A stretch of 64,000 nucleotides of DNA from Tillandsia leiboldiana (Eukaryota > Streptophyta > Magnoliopsida > Poales > Bromeliaceae). The translations under genes and the position numbers were made by a program. Every line of letters begins with the position of its first letter. Position 1 is the first letter of the stretch. Location: the NCBI GenBank assembly GCA_029204045.2, contig CM055066.1:45212342-45276341 (forward strand). Reading direction: 5' to 3'. The notes under the pieces were generated by a model that searched no databases, was not told where the DNA came from, and saw nothing but the letters and a program-made list of their open reading frames with translations. This document shows, one piece after another, positions 1 through 8,926 of this stretch.

Positions 1-1108
1 TGTGTGTGAGAGCAGATTTTGGAATGTATGTGTAATAATGGACTTTGTATTGTGCCAGGAGAGTTACGGGTGTGCTGAACTTATTGGAGCAAGGGTTTAG
101 AGTTATCTGGTGTTTTCAGCTGTTGGGCTTTGGACAGTCAGCTTTTCAGGTGGGTGCCTTATTCCCGGAACCGGTGGACGGTTCTCTATATTGTTATATG
201 TTGGCATTGCATGCAGGTGTACGGTACAATAGCTGGAATTGATCGGTAAGTTTAACAGTGAGGATTTTATGGAAATTGCAAGTGAATTTCTCATAGTATG
301 ACAATGGTATAATCAAATATTCATGTTGGTGATTAGTGGAAGCCCACCTAAGGCAAGGTTACCATATATGATTAATTATCATGCCATATTAGCACATAAC
401 CTTCTATGAGGCTGGTTTATGCATTGGGATAGGATTATGTAGTTATGTGCAGGTTCTACTCTGAGGAGCCGTTTTGGATTGAGGATTATGGACAGGTATG
501 GTCATTGATAATTTCGGCATGAGGTTTATCTTTCTTTATTTTGCTTTGAGGACAAATGCATGCTTGTATGGACATATGTGTATGGACATATAGTTAGGCC
601 ATCTTTTACTGCTGCACTACATATAGGAACTTGACTTAGGAGAAACCATGTTATTCCTTTCTCCTTCTTGTTAGTCAGGCGGTCTGTGTTGCTCGGGTGC
701 GAGCAGGGGTCTGGGGTAGTGTAGCAGGGACATTGGTGACAAGGACGGGTTGTGCTAGATTGCGGCTGGCAGGGTTTTGGCGGTGACCGCGGACTTTGGG
801 CGGTTGACCGGAGGTCGGTTATAGTACTTTGGTTATGGACGGCAGGGTATTGCGGCAACCGCGGATATTGGGCGGTTGACCGGATATTTATTGATGTATC
901 AGATTGGGTATTAGACTTTCCCCTAGTGGATGGAGTTTCCACTTATCATTTACTGTTGTATCCGTGTAGGGATCGGGTTTCCCTTTAGTGGACGAGTTTT
1001 CCCACTTTGATCAGAGTCATGATCCAGTCCTGCTACATCATATTACTTTCAGCTACTTACTTTACTCGTGTGGGTCGCTCCCCTCGAGTACCACTCCGGA
1101 GTGTGCGT

Positions 1109-1345
1109 CAGACAGACTTTGAGTCCTTGAGACTCCTTTGCTTCGGTGTTATGCATCAGCTGGCATACCCGTTGCGGCAGGCAGAGCCAGACAGACTTTG
1201 AGTCCTTGAGACTCCTTTGCTTCGGTGTTATGCATCAGCTGGCATACCCGTTGCGGCAGGCAGAGCCAGACAGACTTTGAGTCCTTGAGACTCCTTTGCT
1301 TCGGTGTTATGCATCAGCTGGCATACCCGTTGCGGCAGGCAGAGC
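1109..1345 (+). repeat. Three tandem 79-bp repeats in the 5' LTR of A
   Basis: Units begin at 1109, 1188 and 1267 with CAGACAGACTTTGAG and end with GGCAGGCAGAGC. The three are virtually identical. The same triplication is at 8690-8926 in the 3' LTR, so it predates this insertion. The LTRs of E and F lack it at the matching place. Confidence 0.92.
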
Positions 1346-1888
1346 AGGCAGTACCAGTGTCTACAGGTGGTCGGATTGGGTTATTTAGGCAGGCTTCTAG
1401 ACACTGATGCATACTTTCAATTGTGTTTAGACCAGTACTAGTGTTGTTGGGAACCGTTCGGGGTTTGACGGCGGTCCCGTGGTCGTTGCGAGTTCTTTGA
1501 CCTTTGAGTGAGAGGTTGAGCATCTTGAGTCTATCCGTATTGAGAGAGAGAGCATGGATTATGACTATAGCCTGCATGAGCCACTACTCAATAGCGAGTT
1601 AGTCCGTTTGGACGCCCTACGTAATTCCTGCCCGTCAGCGGGAGGTGGTTGTAGGTGGGCGCAGGTTTGACTGGACCCGATGTGGCAGTCAGCTCGATTG
1701 GGTCGATTGAGCACCTCGTGTGCGAGTGTTGCATATATTTATCAGAGTTTCCCCATTTGAGCATTCAGATAGAGGCATGGTAGCTGTAGAGTGTCATCTA
1801 CTTCTTCTTTAAGTCTTACTGCATTAGTTATCTTTTGCCTCTAGTAGTCTTGGTGGGCAGATCGTCGGGCCTATTGGCGATACCCACT

Positions 1889-1914
1889 GAGAACTCCCTT
1901 TTTGCGTAGTTCTC
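1889..1914 (+). other. Conserved LTR hairpin GAGAACT / AGTTCTC
   Basis: A 7-bp inverted repeat in the downstream part of the LTR, preceded by CCCACT and followed by ACGCC. The second copy is at 9438-9463. Positional equivalents with changed but still paired stems occur in F (51744-51768), G (59221-59242) and H (60696-60715). Function unknown; an RNA structure is inferred from the paired changes. Confidence 0.65.
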
Positions 1915-2435
1915 ACGCCCGTCGGGGGTTTTCCCCCTTTTGTCCTTTCTCTCCCTTGTTTTGCAGAGTCTTGGCGGGTGTTGTCGTTTCTGCGGTTGCT
2001 GTTCGCGGTGAGGGAGTAGCGAGCTAGATCCTGACTCATTGGAGAGTAGCGGTACGCCCCCCCCTTTTGAGGATATCTTCAGTATAGTCGGTAGATTAGT
2101 ATTCATTTCCTCTTTTGAGAGACTGATGTAGTGAGGATATGATGTATTGAGAGCTGGTACACTTTCTTTTAGTTGAGATATCTCCCTGTTGAGCTGAGTT
2201 CGTACTCGAGGTTATTGTATGATTATCATTTTTGGGAGATGGACCTTGTTGTTATATCTTCAGTTGTACAGTGGTTGATATTATTTCTATAGCAGTTTTA
2301 TCTTTTAGCTCTGATATCTGTTAGCTGTAGCTCTTTTTGCAGGTAGGACGCTTCGCCTATGCGGGTTTGGCATAGGTGGCGGATCTGTTGGCGAGCCCGG
2401 GTCGCAGTTTCGACCCCGGGGCGTGACAGATTAGG

Positions 2436-2448
2436 TGGTATCAGAGCC
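2436..2448 (+). other. Primer-binding site of A (initiator tRNA-Met)
   Basis: TGGTATCAGAGCC lies 7 nt after the LTR end and is complementary to the 3' end of plant initiator tRNA-Met, the usual primer for minus-strand synthesis in plant LTR elements. Confidence 0.95.
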
Positions 2449-2515
2449 TAGGTTGTAGGTCATGGTGGACTTAGAAACCCTAGGCTTGTGGTTGGACCCT
2501 AGGATGACTTCGTGA
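2445..2515 (+). other. Leader with three CCTAGG palindromes
   Basis: Directly after the primer-binding site the leader carries CCTAGG three times (near 2447, 2479 and 2500). E keeps two at matching places and G has three. They lie between the primer-binding site and the palindromic-loop hairpin, the region where packaging and dimerisation signals usually sit. Role is inference. Confidence 0.55.
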
Positions 2516-2605
2516 GAGTCGTGATTTGTAGCGAGAGTCCTGATTGAGTTTTACACCTCTCCCGAGGGACGGGATGAGTGATTGGCATGTTTATTCTCCT
2601 AAGTA

Positions 2606-2631
2606 GTTATGTTGGCTGCAGACAACATAAC
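2606..2631 (+). other. Leader hairpin with palindromic loop (candidate dimer-initiation site)
   Basis: Arms GTTATGTTG and CAACATAAC form a perfect 9-bp stem around the loop GCTGCAGA, whose central CTGCAG is self-complementary and flanked by purines. This is the layout of a retroviral kissing-loop dimer-initiation hairpin, placed about 160 nt after the primer-binding site. Element G has the same hairpin with paired changes in stem and loop (52818-52843), and E has it with one missing base (38503-38527). Confidence 0.7.
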
Positions 2632-3909
2632 GCTGTGGAATGGGTGACATGCTCTAGACTTTCGCTGGATTGGGTCGAGCGTTGTTGTGTGCTGATTTGT
2701 GGTTTCGTCGTGGCGAGCGGTGTCTCCCCGACGCTGGGTTTGGGACCCTTGTGCATCCTGTCATGGCAGTTGAGCTTGAGCGGTTGGTTTTAGGCCGGGT
2801 ACATGGATTGAGGTCAGAGAACTCCGGACCCAGATGACAGGATTGTCAGAGGCATATCAGCGGCAGAGTGAGCAGCTAGTTTGGTGACGCAGTTGTCAGA
2901 GCAGTGGGCAGCCCGACAGTACTTTTCTTCTGAGACCACCAGGATGTAGTATCCTCAGCGGCAAGGATTTCTGTAGTGCCAATAGAGCGAGTGGCCCCCT
3001 CCGTGCCAATGTTTAGTGCCAAGGCACTGAGGTAGGGTGGATGGTTGACAGCAGAGGAGCTGTGGGGCATGTTTGATTAAGTGAGCCAGATTTGGCAGAT
3101 GAACCACCCCGACTCGTAAGATTGAGCATGGAGCCTTTGGAGGCAGAGTCGTGGTTGGGGGTGATGGAGTGACCAATTGAGAGCCTCCCTGTGCTAGAGA
3201 GTTTATGCAGTTGTTGAACTGGCGCTCCAGGTTTCAAGGGACGAGGCACATAGGATAAGTGAGATTGGGAGTGGATTGCGCCAGGATACTCTTTAGTTTC
3301 TTTTCGGTCCCTCCTGTTCGGGTTTTGGACTGTGGATGCCTCGTCGGAGTAGGCATTGTGTTTGGAACTGGACATTGCAGTTCCTTGGATGGGGATCTGC
3401 TGCTAGAGGCGGGTTTTGGAGGGAGGCGCTTGGCGCTAGGTGATGGAGGACAGATCGGCAGGCAGAGGCATTTTCGTTTTGCTTTCCTGGGTGGTGGATA
3501 TCCTTGTGGATGGTTAATGTAAAGCTTACCCAAGGGAATTCTACCCTTTGTGATTTATAACTTGCATATTTTGAATGTATTATATGGGATTGAGGGGTGA
3601 GCTTAGTAAGGATAAGTGTATAGGGAATTGCATGGATTAATGGTGTTTTGTCTTATGACGGTTGCAATGATGGATTTCTGAGATGTTGGGGATCGGGTGG
3701 ACCCCGATGGCAGTATCAGTGTCTATATCAGAGTAGCGCAACGGTAGCGTGGTTTTGTTGTCTGCGGAGGATCGTATCTGTTGCCTCAGCGTGAGCAGAG
3801 ACAGAGGTCGTGCTCCCTTGTGATTGATTGGATATTTTCTGATGGACTAAGCGACAACCGCTTGCACCGTGTGGATGAGTTTGTGCCGCCTGGTTGGAGG
3901 GCGCCACGG
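2632..3909 (+). other. Element A internal region, probably decayed gag, no ORF
   Basis: About 1.3 kb between the leader hairpin and the protease remnant. All frames are interrupted and no gag core or zinc knuckle can be read. Position, and weak resemblance to the E gag region, suggest decayed gag, but I cannot prove it from the sequence. Confidence 0.45.
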
Positions 3910-5834
3910 CAGTGGATCGGGTTGTTGCAGGTGTGCTTTCATCACAGCAGTCGGAGTTAGTGCACTTTGCTTTCCGGCATGGACTAGAGGTAGAGTTATT
4001 ACCACGTGCACTAGAGGTACAGGATACCATCGGGGTTGTGCATGTGAAGGAGGCTTGTGGATTATGTTCAGTGTCGTTGAGACCATGAGTTATACCGGCA
4101 AACCTTTTGATATGGGTGGCAGTTCGATGTTTTGACCCAGTGCTTGGGATTGGTTGGCACGGCACCACTGGATGGTTAAGTGCAGAGAGGGTGCTGATTG
4201 TGACTTTTGCGAGGCAGGCAAAGGAGGCTTGTTATGGGGAGATTGTTTGAGCACACAGGGTTTAGCGACTGTGTGAAAGGAGCTTATGGTGGCGCCGGGA
4301 TCAAAGGATATTTCTATTGCCGCGAAATCCCGAGTGTGAGTCCACTCGAGTTGATGATTATGCCGCCTGTTAGGGAGATTGAGATTGCGGTTGACGTGGT
4401 TCTGGAAACCGCGCCAACCTCAATAGCACCACTTGGATTATCTGTAAGAGCTGGGAGAGTTGATCGCACCGGTGCAGGGATATGTTGGATAGAGGGTCTG
4501 TTTGACCTAGTGCCACGTCGTTAATACACGACGGTGAGAGCCCTTTGGGATTGGAGCCCAGGCAGGTCCAGATATTATTTAGAATCTTTTGATGGAGCTA
4601 TGTTCAGGCAGTTATTGTATGATGCCTGCACCAATATGGAATTTCAACTGAGGGCTTTGTCTAGATGGTGTTCAGGACACGGTAGGGGCATTACGAGTAC
4701 AGTGAAGCCAATGGATGGACTAATGCCCTGTTGCCTCTAGATTGAGGAATTCTGTGTTTCAGTTGGCCTTGAACGGTTTGATAGCGGCATCCTCTAGGAA
4801 TATTTTGGTTTTACCCCCCTCCCTGTTTGATTTAGAGCTTGTGCAGCATTTGTAGATGGTGTGACAAGGTCTGTGGGGAAGAAGCTTTTTTGCCAAGTCG
4901 TTGTGGTGTAAGTTTTAGCTTCGAGAGCATATCTTCCTGGATTACTTATTCTAGCCGTAGGGGCGGCGGTGGAAATCCGGCCAAAATGGATGCTATTTTA
5001 GACTGGCCGAGATCGACGGTCATTGTTGGGGTGAGGATTTTTTGGACCGGATAGTGCCAGCAGAGCTTGGTGACCGGGTGATGAGATTGGTACCAGCGCC
5101 GATTCTAACCTAGTCAGTGGTGGGAGATGGATTTGTGAGTTATAGTGATACCTCCCGTAGTGGCTGTAGAGCCACCATTGGATTTTGTGAGCATCCAGTA
5201 ACACCCCGACAGAGCCACTGTGGTGGCGGATGCCTGGAGCAGAAGAGCTATTTGGGAGTCGAGTTGACCGTTCCATAGCTGGCACTGTGTGGGGCCTTTC
5301 TGGTATACAGAGTTTGAGGTTGTGTCCCAGAGGATCCCTTTTGATGAGAGGCTGCGGCTGAGCAATCCACGTAGGTGGTTAAGTGTTGAGGGCGACCGAG
5401 TGTGAACCCCTGCTTGTTTGGGCCCCTTTTCTGTGCAGGTGTTTGTGTGGATGTGATTCGGGTCGCTTTGGTTGAGCTGGCTCTTGGGAGTGATTTTAGA
5501 GCGTGTTACTCAGGCTGTTCGTTCCTTTCCCCCAGTCTTTTGTTGGAGTTTGGAGGTTTTTCTGCGTCTCAGCTCAAGAGTGTTATGTTTTGGACCCCTC
5601 GCCCGTGATTGACTCGTTCCTTTTGGGGTCTGTGAGAGTTTGGAGTACGAGGGACGCCCGTTGCGAATTCCGACTCGTGAGGTGAGGGAATTGCGCAATC
5701 GGGCTATGCCGTACTGGTTGTTGCTGTTGTTGTTGCTGAGGAGTAATCACGAGGAGTGATAGGTGACTTGGGAGCTGGAGACGGTGGTGTTGAATATTGA
5801 CCCCTGGTTTCTGAGACTCCTTGGGAGTTGCTCT
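3910..5834 (+). pseudogene. Decayed pol remnant of element A
   Basis: Broken pieces of a Ty3/gypsy polyprotein occur in the normal order. Near 3920-4135 there is a protease-linker remnant (HGLEVE, then FDV followed by a degraded LGMDWL). At 4320-4450 the protease-RT junction is readable (REIPSVSPLELMIMPPVREIEI). Near 4850-5040 is the end of RT with the DAILDWPRSTV motif. Near 5190-5250 is the end of RNase H (VVADAWSRR). Near 5590-5790 is the chromodomain-like tail. Stops and frameshifts separate all pieces, the RT catalytic core is missing, and no integrase is seen. Element F carries a very similar set at 46385-48120, so much of the decay is shared by a family rather than unique to this copy. 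Confidence 0.8.
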
Positions 5835-5871
5835 AGTTTCGAGGACGAAACTTTCTTTTGGTGGGGGAGGA
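5835..5871 (+). promoter_or_regulatory. 3' hairpin (TTTCG/CGAAA) and polypurine tract of A
   Basis: AGTTTCG and CGAAACT form a 7-bp stem with loop AGGA (5835-5852). The purine run GTGGGGGAGGA (5861-5871) abuts the 3' LTR and should prime plus-strand synthesis. The hairpin is present before the 3' LTR of A, B, C, D, E, F and G, including copies with no working protein genes, which argues for a cis role. Confidence 0.85.
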
Positions 5872-5930
5872 TGTGGTGACCCGGATCTTTGCAGGGCTTC
5901 TACAGTGTGACCAGCAGCTTCTGGAAGCCT

Positions 5931-6717
5931 ACGTGGCATGTCGGCGGTGTTCGCGCGCCAATTTGGACACAAGAGATGGACTCGGGGCTTAAAATGGATC
6001 ACGTGGGTAATCGGGGGACCCCGTCGGATGTTTAGAAGAGTTTACACGCAGAGTGGATATCAAATTTAGGCTCGGCGCGAAATTCGGATTAAAAATACCT
6101 TTTCGGGAGCCTCCGGCAAATTATAGCATTAGAATTTGGCAAAATGGACGCCGGATTTGGAATCAGCGCGCGAAAACGGTCAAGATGGGCTATTTACTTG
6201 TATTTTTCGGAGCTGCTACAGTAATTTTACTATTCATCACCGGAACAGTGTTTCCGGCGATCGCAGGCGGCGGCCGGCAGCGGCGGGCAGCGGCGGAAGG
6301 CGGCGGAAGGCGGCGGAAGGCACGAGCTGGTGCGCGGTCCACCGCGGAGGGCGTGCGCCGGGAGCGGGCCACGTGGCGCTTTCCTGTTGGCCGGCGCAGC
6401 AGGCGCGGTCCACGGATTTTGGGCCCGAGTGCACGGTGAACCGGGTGGACACGTGGCAGCCGGTTATTGGTGCGGCGTCGTGCGCGCGGTCCACGCAGGG
6501 AGCGGAGCAGGTGACCGGGGCAGGTGGCCGTACGCGCGGGGCAGGCGGGCAGCAGGTGGGCACGGTTCCCGAGGCGTTGACGCGGGGGGACCGTGCGTGG
6601 GAGTGCCACGTGTCAGCTCGTGGTTGGCTGGCGCCAACCACCCGCACTGTGGACGCGGGCCACGTGGCGCAGCGTGGGTTGCTGGTTTTGCTGCTTGCTG
6701 TTTCGGGGTGACGTGGC
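5931..6717 (+). promoter_or_regulatory. Array of ACGTG(G/T)C (ABRE/G-box-like) sites in U3 of A
   Basis: ACGTGGC or ACGTGTC starts at 5931, 6371, 6451, 6608, 6662 and 6711, with ACGTGGG at 6001. Several are within the G-box CACGTG. Such sites are bound by plant bZIP (ABF/AREB-type) and bHLH factors. They sit upstream of the TATA box, and similar sets occur in the U3 of E and F. Confidence 0.65.
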
Positions 6718-6839
6718 GCGCCGTGGTGGATTCGGGCGCTGATGGACGGGCCGGATCGGGCGCACTGTGTGCGCCCGAAAAGTTTCGGGCGCCCGAAAGT
6801 TGGGACACAATGGGAATTTTTCCAATTGTTTCCTCAGCC

Positions 6840-6848
6840 TATAAATAG
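6840..6848 (+). promoter_or_regulatory. TATA box of element A LTR
   Basis: TATAAATAG in the context CAGCCTATAAATAGGC, about 970 bp into the LTR. Element E has the identical box at 43942. Transcription start is expected about 30 bp downstream. Confidence 0.85.
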
Positions 6849-8689
6849 GCAGCCCGAGCCCTCTTTTTTGGCTCCTTTCTCTCAGCCCACGCACCATCTG
6901 CCCGAGCACCTTGAAGAAGACTTGTTCATCTCTTAATTCTTGATCTTCCTGTCAAGTTCTACGATTTTAGGAGCACGCATCCCGAGGTTCTGGATTTTAC
7001 GGCGCGGCGCGACGTTGCATTCCTGTGTTCTTCTTCGTCGCAGCGGCAGTGTTTTGACTCCCCTGGGCTACCCCGAGATCCTTTTTCTGTGATTCTTGCG
7101 CCGACGGACTCCTAAGAGGTAGGGCTTCATCTTTCGTTTTGATCGTGCTTTCCCATTGCGAGTTTTTGGCACGGATCCCGAGGCAACACTGTGACCTATT
7201 TTCTGTTTGGCTTTGTGGGACAGCATCGAGGTGTTTTGGCCATATCTTTGCGCACGAGCGTCAGACGGAAACGAGCTTATACAACTTTTTCATCTTCAGA
7301 TCGAAAGGAACGCGCTCGTATTTTTCTTGGATTTTTCTGAGATTTCATCAGAGGTGAAAATCACTGTTTCTCTGTGTACAGTGCTACAGTCTTTTTGTGC
7401 TGAAATCTTGTGAGTGTACCACCTTGTCGAATTTATATCTTGGCTTACCGAACTCAGATTTGGGCGTGCAAGCTACCGTTGCGAAGCTAGCGACGCGAGG
7501 ATCGCGGTGATATTTTTCTGGGAATTTTCTGGGCTCTTGCTGCAGGTGAAAATTAAGCATTTCTGGGACTGTTGTGGTATGTGTGTGTGAGAGCAGATTT
7601 TGGAATGTATGTGTAATAATGGACTTTGTATTGTGCCAGGAGAGTTACGGGTGTGCTGAACTTATTGGAGCAAGGGTTTAGAGTTATCTGGTGTTTTCAG
7701 CTGTTGGGCTTTGGACAGTCAGCTTTTCAGGTGGGTGCCTTATTCCCGGAACCGGTGGACGGTTCTCTATATTGTTATATGTTGGCATTGCATGCGGGTG
7801 TACGGTACAATAGCTGGAATTGATCGGTAAGTTTAACAGTGAGGATTTTATGGAAATTGCAAGTGAATTTCTCATAGTATGACAATGGTATAATCAAATA
7901 TTCATGTTGGTGATTAGTGGAAGCCCACCTAAGGCAAGGTTACCATATATGATTAATTATCATGCCATATTAGCACATAACCTTCTATGAGGCTGGTTTA
8001 TGCATTGGGATAGGATTATGTAGTTATGTGCAGGTTCTACTCTGAGGAGCCGTTTTGGATTGAGGATTATGGACAGGTATGGTCATTGATAATTTCGGCA
8101 TAAGGTTTATCTTTCTTTATTTTGCTTTGAGGACAAATGCATGCTTGTATGGACATATGTGTATGGACATATAGTTAGGCCATCTTTTACTGCTGCACTA
8201 CATATTGGAACTTGACTTAGGAGAAACCATGTTATTCCTTTCTCCTTCTTGTTAGTCAGGCGGTCTGTGTTGCTCGGGTGCGAGCAGGGGTCTGGGGTAG
8301 TGTAGCAGGGACATTGGTGACAGGGACGGGTTGTGCTAGATTGCGGCTGGCAGGGTTTTGGCGGTGACCGCGGACTTTGGGCGGTTGACCGGAGGTCGGT
8401 TATAGTACTTTGGTTATGGACGGCAGGGTATTGCGGCAACCGCGGATATTGGGCGGTTGACCGGATATTTATTGATGTATCAGATTGGGTATTAGACTTT
8501 CCCCTAGTGGATGGAGTTTCCACTTATCATTTACTGTTGTATCCGTGTAGGGATCGGGTTTCCCTTTAGTGGACGAGTTTTCCCACTTTGATCAGAGTCA
8601 TGATCCAGTCCTGCTACATCATATTACTTTCGGCTACTTACTTTACTCGTGTGGGTCGCTCCCCTCGAGTACCACTCCGGAGTGTGCGT

Positions 8690-8926
8690 CAGACAGACTT
8701 TGAGTCCTTGAGACTCCTTTGCTTCGGTGTTATGCATCAGCTGGCATACCCGTTGCGGCAGGCAGAGCCAGACAGACTTTGAGTCCTTGAGACTCCTTTG
8801 CTTCGGTGTTATGCATCAGCTGGCATACCCGTTGCGGCAGGCAGAGCCAGACAGACTTTGAGTCCTTGAGACTCCTTTGCTTCGGTGTTATGCATCAGCT
8901 GGCATACCCGTTGCGGCAGGCAGAGT
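8690..8926 (+). repeat. Three tandem 79-bp repeats in the 3' LTR of A
   Basis: Same triplication as at 1109-1345, starting at the same relative LTR position. Confidence 0.92.

Larger units (their letters stand above)
1..2428 (+). repeat. 5' LTR of element A (3' part only)
   Basis: This stretch aligns end to end with 7582-9986. By eye the two differ at roughly 18 substitutions, a poly-C length difference near 2055/9604, and one replaced block near 1545-1600. It ends in GGGGCGTGACA, directly followed by a spacer and a tRNA-Met primer-binding site, which marks it as the 5' copy. It holds three 79-bp tandem repeats (1109-1345), an inverted-repeat hairpin at 1889-1914, and an AG|GT junction at 2342/2343. 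ORFs on either strand here are short and shared with no known protein, so I call it non-coding. Confidence 0.93.

Noticed and set aside
2436..2448. tRNA-Met fragment as a tRNA gene
   Set aside because: Only the primer-binding complement of the tRNA 3' end is present; no cloverleaf.
6053..6848. ORFs of 114-191 aa on both strands in the A LTR
   Set aside because: GC-rich U3 of an LTR with competing ORFs in several frames; no domain and not kept in E or F.
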